A stretch of 6,830 nucleotides of DNA from the NCBI GenBank assembly GCA_024640665.1, contig JAHEEO010000025.1, positions 11,738 to 18,567 on the forward strand, written 5' to 3'. This document shows, one piece after another, positions 1 to 5,525 of this stretch. How positions within the stretch are numbered: the first letter of the stretch is position 1; each line of letters opens with the position of its first letter. The notes under the pieces were generated by a model. That model made no database searches and was not told the origin of the DNA. It saw nothing but the letters and a program-made list of their open reading frames with translations. The translations under genes and the position numbers were made by a program. This stretch comes from Rhodospirillales bacterium. GTDB taxonomy: Bacteria; Pseudomonadota; Gammaproteobacteria; Steroidobacterales; Rariloculaceae.

Positions 1-43
1 CCGCAAGCAGTATTGATGCGGCAACGGCGGTCAGCGTTTTCAT
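1..43 (-). CDS. 5' end of an exported protein (partial, runs off window)
   Basis: The reverse strand has ATG at 43-41 followed by 14 complete codons reading MKTLTAVAASILLA. This is the start of a typical Sec-type signal peptide: a lysine near the N-terminus followed by an alanine/leucine-rich hydrophobic core. A good Shine-Dalgarno GGAG (complement of 50-53) lies 6 nt upstream of the ATG, which supports the start. The product should be a periplasmic, outer-membrane or secreted protein. The rest of the gene lies outside the window, so its function cannot be told. It is divergent from the ACMSD-like gene at 248 and shares its upstream region, so the two could be controlled together. Confidence 0.72.
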   Translation of the reverse strand, partial: MKTLTAVAASILLA

Positions 44-143
44 GATGAACTCCAAACCTTTTTCAGGTGCATCCATTAGAACGCAGGGAAGCTGAACCAA
101 TGCTGAGTATCCGGCTGCATAGCGCTGCAATAGGTTAACAACC

Positions 144-158
144 CGGCATGCACTGCCG
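144..158. repeat. Inverted repeat CGGCA-N5-TGCCG, candidate operator
   Basis: Perfect 5-bp arms (144-148 and 154-158) around a 5-nt spacer, 90 bp before the start codon of the ACMSD-like gene. The size and symmetry suit a dimeric regulator, but arms this short are common by chance, so this is only a candidate. Confidence 0.25.
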
Positions 159-167
159 CTATTGTCC

Positions 168-197
168 AAGTGTCCGTCTAAGTGTGGAAGTGAAGTG
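168..197. repeat. Cluster of four AAGTG pentamers
   Basis: AAGTG occurs at 168-172, 180-184, 188-192 and 193-197, all in the same orientation, with start-to-start spacings of 12, 8 and 5 bp. The cluster lies 51-80 bp upstream of the ATG at 248, where a promoter or activator site would be expected. The irregular spacing argues against a classical phased operator. Confidence 0.3.
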
Positions 198-247
198 GGT
201 CAAGCGCGTAAACTGGAGGCAAGCTAACTAATTATCCGGGAATCGAC

Positions 248-1336
248 ATGCCAACCAGCCGCCGCAAATTCTTGTCATCATCGCTTAGTGCGGGCATCGC
301 TCTATGCGGCTGTCAAACTGTCACAGCGCAATCGAATGCCAGGCGTGCTCCGGTCGTCATAGGTGGACAGAGGGTCACGACAGTGGATATGCATGCGCAT
401 CTGCTCGTGCCGGATGTCTGGCCGTTGCTCGAGCCCTATGAGCAGGCGGAAGCGGACATTGGTGGCTTTTTGCGTTCTCCGATGGCTGAACGGCTCACGA
501 GTATCGAGCAGCGTCTAGAAACAATGGACCGGCAAGCTATCGATATTCAAGTTCTGACGCTGCACTTTCAGCATCAACACGACTGGGCGGAAGTCGAATT
601 GGCGCAGCCGCTGGTGCGCTTGTTGAACGAGCAGATGGCAGAGGAGGTCGCGCGATCTCCGGAGCGTCTCATTGGAATGGGCGCGGTTTCGCTGCAGCAT
701 CCAGAACTCGCAGCCGAGCAAGTTACTTACGCAGTGCGTGAATTGGGACTGCGCGGAATTATGATGACGACGACAATCGGTGATGAAGAGATTTCGGCCG
801 AGCGCTTTGATCCATTTTGGCGGCGGGCGGAGCAGCTCGGCGCCGTGGTGTTCATTCACCCGGAAGGGTTTCCGCAGGGTGGCGGCCGATTTGCGGGCGC
901 TGGCGCGCTCGGCAATACAATCGGCATGCCGCTGGATACAACCGTCGCCTTGTCGCATATGATCTTTAGCGGCTTTTTAGATCGTTTTCCAAATATCAAA
1001 ATTGTTGCTTCACACGGTGGCGGTTTCTTGCCGTCGTATATCGGGCGCTCTGATAACTGTCACGCGCGCACCGCTGGATGTCAGCAAATGCAGAAACGCC
1101 CGAGTGATTATCTGCGGCAATTCTATTACGACACTTTGGTCTATTCGGCTGACAATCTAGCGCACTTGATTAATGAAGTTGGGGCTGACCGGCTCGTATT
1201 GGGTACAGACTATCCGTTTCCAATTGCGAGCCAAGATCCCGTTGGCGATGCATTAGCAGTCGGCAATCTCAGTGATGATGAATTAAAAGCCATTCTTGGC
1301 GGAACGGCATTGTCGCTGCTGGAAGTGAATTTATAG
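248..1336 (+). CDS. Tat-exported amidohydrolase_2 family protein, ACMSD-like
   Basis: A 362-residue metal-dependent hydrolase or decarboxylase of the amidohydrolase superfamily (PF04909 type). Residues 1-27 are a twin-arginine signal (SRRKFLS at 4-10) with a possible signal peptidase I site after VTA (25-27). A Cys in L-C-G-C (22) could instead be a weak lipobox. The metal-binding set is visible: H49 and H51 in MHAH, H204 in FIHP, H256 in SHGGG, D321 in GTDYPFP. The arrangement and the stretch GMPLDTTVALSHMI (226-239) resemble alpha-amino-beta-carboxymuconate-semialdehyde decarboxylase (ACMSD). Known relatives include decarboxylases, hydratases and lactonases, so the reaction and substrate are open. 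A folded, metal-loaded enzyme sent to the periplasm by Tat is unlike cytoplasmic ACMSD, so a kynurenine-pathway role is unlikely. It converges on the LigW-like gene, sharing its last six bases. Confidence 0.88.
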   Translation: MPTSRRKFLSSSLSAGIALCGCQTVTAQSNARRAPVVIGGQRVTTVDMHAHLLVPDVWPLLEPYEQAEADIGGFLRSPMAERLTSIEQRLETMDRQAIDIQVLTLHFQHQHDWAEVELAQPLVRLLNEQMAEEVARSPERLIGMGAVSLQHPELAAEQVTYAVRELGLRGIMMTTTIGDEEISAERFDPFWRRAEQLGAVVFIHPEGFPQGGGRFAGAGALGNTIGMPLDTTVALSHMIFSGFLDRFPNIKIVASHGGGFLPSYIGRSDNCHARTAGCQQMQKRPSDYLRQFYYDTLVYSADNLAHLINEVGADRLVLGTDYPFPIASQDPVGDALAVGNLSDDELKAILGGTALSLLEVNL

Positions 1337-2446
1337 AGAGAATAGTTTTTCCGCATTAGATTGGAAGAATTGCTTCTTGTCGGCATCACTAATTGCCATA
1401 TTGTCGAGCGCCACAACTTCACTGGCATCAGCTTGGTAAGGATAGTCCATAGCGTAGATGACTCGGTCAACGCCCAGTGTCTGGTGGGCAAAGCGAATTG
1501 CGGGTTCCCATGCCATGCCGCTGGAAGTGATGTAAATGTTGTCTTTGAAGTAGTCGCTTGGCCGCTTTTTCAGCTTCTTCAGGCCGCGACCCTCGCGAAC
1601 CACGCGTTGCATGTAATCGATGCGGTACAGCATGTAAGGGATGCCTTCGCCGCCGTGGCCAATAACCAATTTCAACTTTGGAAAGCGATCGAATGCGCCA
1701 GAAGTGATTAATGCAATCGTATGCAGTGCGACATCGGCAGTAAACCCAAGAATGCCGGCTTCCAAGCGGCGGCTGAGATACGGTTCGAGCATTGCCGGTG
1801 CCGGATTGCGCGGATGAATGTAAATCGGCGCATTATTTGCTTCAGCCGCCTCCAACAATTCCCAGAATTTTTCGTCGTCGAGGAACTCACCCTTGGTGTG
1901 CGAATTGATGACGACACCCTTTAGGCCCAGTGTTCCAACGCTGCGTTCTATTTCTAATGCGGCGCGACGCGGGTCTTGCGGCGCAACGGCAGCCAAACCT
2001 GCGAAACGCGTTGGGTGTTTACTGATCGCCTCGACCAGTTGGTCGTTACTGTTGGCCGCAAGTGCGGTGCCCGTATCAGCACTGAACACTTGCACGCCAG
2101 GCGCCGTCAGTAACAGTAATTGCATGTCGATACCAAATCGATTCATCGCTGCAATGCGGCCTTCCCCGAGGTCGAGCATGCTTGCGAGAATGGGGCTGTC
2201 TGCACCGCGTGCATAGTAGCGGGCGCCCAGCGCCATGAAGCCGGGCTCGTCCGCCGGGTTTGAAGCGATAAACCGCCCGTATTCGTCGGCGATTTCTCGA
2301 GTCGTCCATGCTTCTTCACAAGCGATGCGTTTGTAGTTGGGGTTTTTGGGAATGATCGCTGGCGCATCGCTTTGTGCAAAGGCCAGTGGCGCGCCGCTGG
2401 CTGCAGCTGCGAAGGATGCGAGTATCGAGCGTCTAGTGGTAATCAT
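1331..2446 (-). CDS. Tat-exported amidohydrolase, LigW-like decarboxylase family
   Basis: A 371-residue amidohydrolase_2 protein. An upstream ATG at 2479 is in frame, but the ATG at 2446 is preferred: AGGAG (complement of 2456-2460) lies 9 nt upstream, and translation from there puts the twin-arginine motif TTRRSILA at residues 3-10, with cleavage likely after AFA (22-24). Expected metal ligands are E44 (IACEEAW), H211 (YIHP), H264 (GHGGE) and D334 (AMDYPY); H182 in NSHT is another family-typical histidine. From memory, the layout follows 5-carboxyvanillate decarboxylase (LigW) closely, including the shared AWEPAI segment (312-317), AMDYPYQ (332-338) and a C-terminal NAEK (364-367). More distant relatives are gamma-resorcylate and 2,3-dihydroxybenzoate decarboxylases. 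The likely reaction is non-oxidative decarboxylation of an aromatic acid, but hydrolysis is possible. Export is the odd point, since characterised LigW is cytoplasmic. It is probably co-transcribed after the symporter, 116 bp upstream. Confidence 0.88.
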   Translation of the reverse strand: MITTRRSILASFAAAASGAPLAFAQSDAPAIIPKNPNYKRIACEEAWTTREIADEYGRFIASNPADEPGFMALGARYYARGADSPILASMLDLGEGRIAAMNRFGIDMQLLLLTAPGVQVFSADTGTALAANSNDQLVEAISKHPTRFAGLAAVAPQDPRRAALEIERSVGTLGLKGVVINSHTKGEFLDDEKFWELLEAAEANNAPIYIHPRNPAPAMLEPYLSRRLEAGILGFTADVALHTIALITSGAFDRFPKLKLVIGHGGEGIPYMLYRIDYMQRVVREGRGLKKLKKRPSDYFKDNIYITSSGMAWEPAIRFAHQTLGVDRVIYAMDYPYQADASEVVALDNMAISDADKKQFFQSNAEKLFSL

Positions 2447-2455
2447 GCATTCTCG

Positions 2456-2460
2456 CTCCT
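2456..2460 (-). promoter_or_regulatory. RBS (AGGAG) fixing the start of the LigW-like gene
   Basis: The reverse strand reads AGGAG 9 nt before the ATG at 2446. It decides in favour of that start over the in-frame ATG at 2479, which would put 11 non-signal residues before the Tat motif. Confidence 0.7.
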
Positions 2461-2476
2461 GGCTCAGTCGCAAGAC

Positions 2477-2486
2477 CAAGCGCTTG
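2477..2486. repeat. Perfect 10-bp palindrome CAAGCGCTTG
   Basis: It lies 31-40 bp upstream of the LigW-like start codon, between the symporter stop and this gene. It could be a small operator for an internal promoter, but ten-base palindromes are expected several times per window by chance. Confidence 0.2.
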
Positions 2487-2505
2487 TCCGGTTTAGAGCC
2501 CCTAT

Positions 2506-2545
2506 TCTAGTGATTACCAGCGAAACGCCGCAATCGTAATCTAGA
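2506..2545 (-). other. Intercistronic RNA stem-loop between symporter and LigW-like genes
   Basis: In the reverse-strand transcript, TCTA (complement of 2542-2545) pairs with the complement of 2506-2509. After a 2-nt bulge, GATTAC (complement of 2536-2541) pairs with the complement of 2512-2517. Inside lies a second 5-bp hairpin, CGGCG-TTT-CGCTG (2518-2530), with one G-U pair, flanked by a 5-nt bulge. The structure starts about 17 nt after the symporter stop. No U-run follows it, so it is not an intrinsic terminator. A role in 3'-end stability or in setting different expression of the two genes is inference. Confidence 0.4.
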
Positions 2546-2562
2546 GGAACTCAAGCAAGGAT

Positions 2563-4170
2563 CTAAGAAAAATACAGCCAGATTATTGCGACTATTAGAA
2601 GTACCAAACCACTGAGCAGGATATCCTGCCACCGGCTAGGGTCGGTTGCACGTTTGCCGCTGCCGCTGCCGTAGCGCAAGGTCAGCGCTTGAGCCTGTTC
2701 CGATATTGACCCTTGCGTCCATAAGCTCACAATTACCAAGACCGCGGATGAAATCGCGAAGAGTATAATTGCAAAGTGCAAAAAATTTGTCTCGGCAAAC
2801 GTAGCGCCGAAGCCCGTTAGGCTGCTGCCGTTGAGTTCTAGAACGAGCCTGCTGAATCCGAGAATGAGTCCTATGCCCAACGCAGATAATGCGCCTTTGG
2901 CATTTGCTCTCCGCCACAAAACTCCGATCAAAAATACTGCAGCGATTGGCGGGGAAATATAGGCTTGAACGCTTTGCAGGTATATATACAGCTGCCCGGA
3001 GATTACATTCATCAATGGAATCCAGGCTAGACCGAACAAAACCATTATTGCTGTAGCAAGTTGACCAACGAGCACCAGTTTCTTTTCGGAGTGGTGCGGC
3101 GCCAATTTCTTGTAAATGTCCATGGTGATCAACGTAGCGCAGGAATTGAAAACGGAAGATAGCGAACTCATTAATGCAGCCAGCAGTCCGGCGACCGCGA
3201 GCCCACGAATACCTACAGGAAGCAGCGTGCCGATGAGTGCCGGCAGCGCTTGGTCGGCGTCGCCCAGGATAAGCAGGCCTTTCTCTGCAAGCGCATAAGC
3301 GATAATTCCCGGCACTATAAATATAAAAAGTGGTGTTTGTTTCAATAATGCGGCGAAAATAGTCGCGCGTCTCGCTGCCGCAATCGACGCTGCCGACAGT
3401 GTCCGTTGCACGATGAACTGATCGGTACACCAATACCACACTGCGAGTATGGGGGCACCAAAAATGATGCCAGTCCAAGGAAAATCGGGGTCCGATGTAG
3501 TTCGCCATAGTTGAAAAAACTCTGGGCCGGCCGTCGCCTTGAGTTCTCCCCAGCCGCCGACTTGCTGCAACCCGATAAACGTTACTGCTATTGCACCGCC
3601 GATCATGATGAACATTTGAGCCATGTCTGCATACAAAACGGCGCGCATGCCTCCGATGATGGTATAGACACCCGTCGCGATGACGATGATGAGCGCACCT
3701 GTCCAAAAGCTGATGCCCATCAATGCTTCAAAAACGATGCCGCCTGCAGCAATGGTTACGGAGATTTTTGTCAGCACGTAACCGATGATCGATATGACAG
3801 CGAGAAAGTACCGAGCGCCGGACGAATAGCGCTGTTCGAGAAATTCCGGCATCGTGAATACGCCGGAACGCAAATAAAATGGCACGAATAGCCAGCCCAA
3901 GACCAGCAGTGCGAATGCGGCAATAATCTCAAACTGAGCGACCGGAAAGTCTCCCGCCGCACCGCTGCCTGCGAGGCCGACCAAGTGCTCTGAGCCGATG
4001 TTGGAGGCGAAGATCGAGGCGCCAACGACAAACCAACCCGCGTTGCGGCCGGAGAGAAAATACTCAGTTGGGTTTTCGCGATTTGTGCCGCTGTGCCAAA
4101 TTGCGACAACGAATACCACGAGAAAATACAGCGCTACTACAATCCAATCCGTCGTGGTGATTTGGTTCAT
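2563..4170 (-). CDS. Sodium:solute symporter (SSS family, SGLT-like)
   Basis: A 535-residue inner-membrane Na+-coupled permease (PF00474/SLC5 type), within the family's usual length. About 14 hydrophobic segments can be traced, from residues 8-25 to 515-534. Family marks are EYFLSGR (36-42), SNIGSEHLVG (56-65), an aspartate in the AVLYAD stretch (D182), the WYWCTDQFIVQR signature (245-256) as found in animal SGLT sugar carriers, and LMSSLSSVFNS (333-343), where S338/S339 fall at the expected Na2 sodium site. This favours a sugar or polyol-like substrate over proline or acetate, but substrate prediction in this family is weak. Before the last membrane segment is a GSGSG linker (501-505) encoded by a short hexamer repeat. 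There is no strong Shine-Dalgarno before the ATG at 4170, so expression may be low. It heads the leftward transcript that probably continues into the LigW-like gene and is divergent from the oxidoreductase. Confidence 0.93.
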   Translation of the reverse strand: MNQITTTDWIVVALYFLVVFVVAIWHSGTNRENPTEYFLSGRNAGWFVVGASIFASNIGSEHLVGLAGSGAAGDFPVAQFEIIAAFALLVLGWLFVPFYLRSGVFTMPEFLEQRYSSGARYFLAVISIIGYVLTKISVTIAAGGIVFEALMGISFWTGALIIVIATGVYTIIGGMRAVLYADMAQMFIMIGGAIAVTFIGLQQVGGWGELKATAGPEFFQLWRTTSDPDFPWTGIIFGAPILAVWYWCTDQFIVQRTLSAASIAAARRATIFAALLKQTPLFIFIVPGIIAYALAEKGLLILGDADQALPALIGTLLPVGIRGLAVAGLLAALMSSLSSVFNSCATLITMDIYKKLAPHHSEKKLVLVGQLATAIMVLFGLAWIPLMNVISGQLYIYLQSVQAYISPPIAAVFLIGVLWRRANAKGALSALGIGLILGFSRLVLELNGSSLTGFGATFAETNFLHFAIILFAISSAVLVIVSLWTQGSISEQAQALTLRYGSGSGKRATDPSRWQDILLSGLVLLIVAIIWLYFS

Positions 4171-4229
4171 TGCGAAAAAACTTGCATTTGAGTCTGCATA
4201 TTTTCTGGTTATCCTCGCATGGCGACATT

Positions 4230-4249
4230 GTTGATACTACTATATCAAC
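4230..4249. promoter_or_regulatory. Candidate operator GTTGATA-N6-TATCAAC
   Basis: A perfect inverted repeat with 7-bp arms (4230-4236, 4243-4249) and a 6-nt spacer. It is 60 bp before the symporter start and 82 bp before the oxidoreductase start. The size and symmetry fit a dimeric repressor or activator. Half-sites resemble those of FNR (TTGAT/ATCAA), but the gap between them is 8 nt rather than 4, so it is probably a different factor. The factor is unknown. Confidence 0.5.
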
Positions 4250-4260
4250 CGTCCGACGCC

Positions 4261-4278
4261 AGCTGCATAGCAGCTATG
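4261..4278. repeat. Two overlapping inverted repeats upstream of the oxidoreductase
   Basis: AGCTGC-ATA-GCAGCT (4261-4275) and CATAGC-A-GCTATG (4266-4278) are both perfect and use the same bases, so only one could form as a hairpin at a time. The decamer GCTGCATAGC inside (4262-4271) also occurs at 114-123 in the other divergent region. An operator or a 5'-leader RNA switch are both possible. Confidence 0.4.
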
Positions 4279-4331
4279 TCGAACAGTAGACGTATCAATT
4301 GAGCCGTTAAGCCGAGGTAGAATTTTCTATC

Positions 4332-5525
4332 ATGCTAAAGAAGATTAAATATGGCATGGTTGGCGGAGGCGACGGTTCATTCATCGGTGCCGTGCATCGC
4401 AGTGCCGCTGCTGTTGATGGTGAGCTGGAGCTCGTCTGCGGCGCCTTTTCGAGTAACCCGGGCCGGAGCATAGAAGCTGCCGAGCGGCTCGGCATCAAAG
4501 CGCAACGCGCTTATCCAGATTTCGAAACGATGATGCGCAGCGAATCCCAGTTGGCTTCGGGCGAACGTATGGAGTTTGTCTCAGTAGTCACGCCGAACCA
4601 TCTGCATTTTGATGTTGCGGATTGTGCATTGCGGGCTGGCTTTCATGTGCTTTCAGATAAGCCGGCAACGATTAGTTTAGAACAATGCATCAAATTACAG
4701 GCACAGTTGCGGCGTAGTGGTCGACTATATGGATTGACGCATCCGTACACTGCCTATCCGATGATTGCTGAGGCGAAGGAACGTATTGCGGCCGGAGAGT
4801 TGGGTAAGGTTCGTAAAGTCATCGTTGAATACACGCAAGGGTGGCTGACGGATCCAGTCGAACATCACGGCAACGCTCAAGCACAGTGGCGAACAAATCC
4901 ACTATTGGCGGGGCCGAGCGGCTGCTTTGGCGATATAGGAGTGCACGCGTTTAATCTAACGGAGTATGTGACGGGCTTGCGAGTGTCTGAGCTCAGCGCT
5001 GAGCTCAATAGGATAGTCAGCGAACGCCAACTGGATGATGATGGGACTGCCCTGCTCAAGTTTGACAATGGCGCGCACGGTGTTCTGATCGCGAGCCAGA
5101 TTTGTGCCGGAGAAGAGAATCGACTCAGTTTGCGAATTTATGGCGATAGAGCAGGTCTAGAGTGGCAGCAGATGGAGCCGAACTCTCTCTGGTTAAGGCA
5201 CACGAGTAAGCCAACGGAGTTGGTACGAACCGGGACGAGTTTCGTTAGCCCGAGTGCCGCGGCGCTGGGGCGAGTTCCAGCGGGTCATCCTGAAGGCTAC
5301 ATAGAAGCTTTTGCAAATATCTATCGCAGTTTTGCGGCGGGTGTAAGACTCGCTGCGAATGGAAACGCTGCAGGCTCGAGCACTGTGGCAGGCGTGCCAG
5401 GAATTGGCGCCGCTCTGCGAGGAATGGCGTTTATCGAAGCCGTGGTTGCCGCAAGTGTATCCAAGAATAAGTGGCATTCATTTCCAGCGGTGTCCGAAAG
5501 CAAGTTCAGTCGAGGCAGCAATTGA
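4332..5525 (+). CDS. Gfo/Idh/MocA family NAD(P)-dependent oxidoreductase
   Basis: A 397-residue cytoplasmic dehydrogenase with no signal peptide. The N-terminal Rossmann fold shows a glycine-rich GGGDGSFIG (11-19) right after the first strand, then TPNHLH (87-92) and DKP (109-111, the family's E/D-K-P motif; K110 is the usual catalytic lysine). The C-terminal alpha/beta domain has GDIGVHAFNL (200-209), where D201 and H205 match the catalytic D-x-G-x-H motif. Members oxidise or reduce hydroxyls of sugars, inositols, sugar acids or glycosides; the exact substrate cannot be told. The length is within the family range. The only nearby RBS is GAGGT (4314-4318), 13 nt from the ATG, which is rather far; the start is kept because the Rossmann strand begins at residue 5. 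It is divergent from the symporter and coupled to the DUF938 gene by a 4-nt overlap. The gene contains a perfect 20-bp palindrome at 4988-5007. Confidence 0.93.
   Translation: MLKKIKYGMVGGGDGSFIGAVHRSAAAVDGELELVCGAFSSNPGRSIEAAERLGIKAQRAYPDFETMMRSESQLASGERMEFVSVVTPNHLHFDVADCALRAGFHVLSDKPATISLEQCIKLQAQLRRSGRLYGLTHPYTAYPMIAEAKERIAAGELGKVRKVIVEYTQGWLTDPVEHHGNAQAQWRTNPLLAGPSGCFGDIGVHAFNLTEYVTGLRVSELSAELNRIVSERQLDDDGTALLKFDNGAHGVLIASQICAGEENRLSLRIYGDRAGLEWQQMEPNSLWLRHTSKPTELVRTGTSFVSPSAAALGRVPAGHPEGYIEAFANIYRSFAAGVRLAANGNAAGSSTVAGVPGIGAALRGMAFIEAVVAASVSKNKWHSFPAVSESKFSRGSN
4478..4494. repeat. 17-nt inverted repeat TGCCGAGC-G-GCTCGGCA
   Basis: Perfect 8-bp arms around one central base, inside the oxidoreductase gene over the codons for residues 49-55. 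The codon run GAG-CGG-CTC accounts for the core, so chance plus codon use is a reasonable explanation. Confidence 0.5.
4988..5007. repeat. Perfect 20-bp palindrome inside the oxidoreductase gene
   Basis: TGAGCTCAGCGCTGAGCTCA equals its own reverse complement over all 20 bases. It is built of two copies of the 8-bp palindrome TGAGCTCA around GCGC, so it is both a direct and an inverted repeat. It covers the codons for E220-L225 (ELSAEL). The symmetry itself is read directly; any function is unknown. Confidence 0.9.
5512..5515 (+). promoter_or_regulatory. RBS (GAGG) supporting the TTG start of DUF938
   Basis: GAGG lies within the last codons of the oxidoreductase gene, 6 nt before TTG at 5522. 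It supports this unusual start over the in-frame ATG at 5471, which lies 55 bases deep in the upstream gene. Confidence 0.6.

Larger units (their letters stand above)
44..247. promoter_or_regulatory. Divergent intergenic control region
   Basis: This 204-bp gap separates the partial exported-protein gene (-) from the ACMSD-like gene (+) and must hold the start signals of both. I found no convincing sigma-70 pair on either strand. Visible elements are a 15-bp inverted repeat CGGCA-N5-TGCCG (144-158), four AAGTG pentamers at 168, 180, 188 and 193, and a decamer GCTGCATAGC (114-123) that recurs in the other divergent region at 4262-4271. The RBS for the + gene is a modest GGGA (238-241), 6 nt before ATG. 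A stronger GGAGG at 215-219 is too far from that ATG and has no usual start codon behind it. The regulatory role is inferred from position. Confidence 0.5.
4171..4331. promoter_or_regulatory. Divergent promoter region, symporter / oxidoreductase
   Basis: This 161-bp gap must drive both the leftward symporter transcript and the rightward oxidoreductase transcript. It contains a 20-bp inverted repeat (4230-4249), a further TATCAA half-site (4293-4298) exactly 50 bp from the same half-site of that repeat, and two overlapping inverted repeats (4261-4278). No clean -35/-10 pair was found on either strand; TAGAAT at 4318-4323 resembles a -10 box but is too near the start codon. The layout suggests one regulator controlling import and metabolism together. 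No regulator gene is present in the window. Confidence 0.6.

Noticed and set aside
515..958. 147-codon antisense frame across the ACMSD-like gene
   Set aside because: No recognisable domain or convincing RBS, and it lies opposite strongly conserved catalytic motifs that explain the sequence.
2636..3706. 356-codon open frame on the same strand inside the symporter gene
   Set aside because: It is a frame-shifted shadow: the product is rich in His, Arg and Cys with no domain, while the symporter frame shows clear membrane segments and SSS motifs throughout.
3844..3868. Inverted repeat TTCCGGC-N11-GCCGGAA in the symporter gene
   Set aside because: Seven-base arms with an 11-nt spacer are expected several times by chance in this window, and it lies in coding sequence.
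4231..4248. FNR/CRP-like site TTGAT...ATCAA
   Set aside because: The half-sites fit FNR, but the spacer is 8 nt instead of 4, so it is reported only as an unassigned operator candidate.
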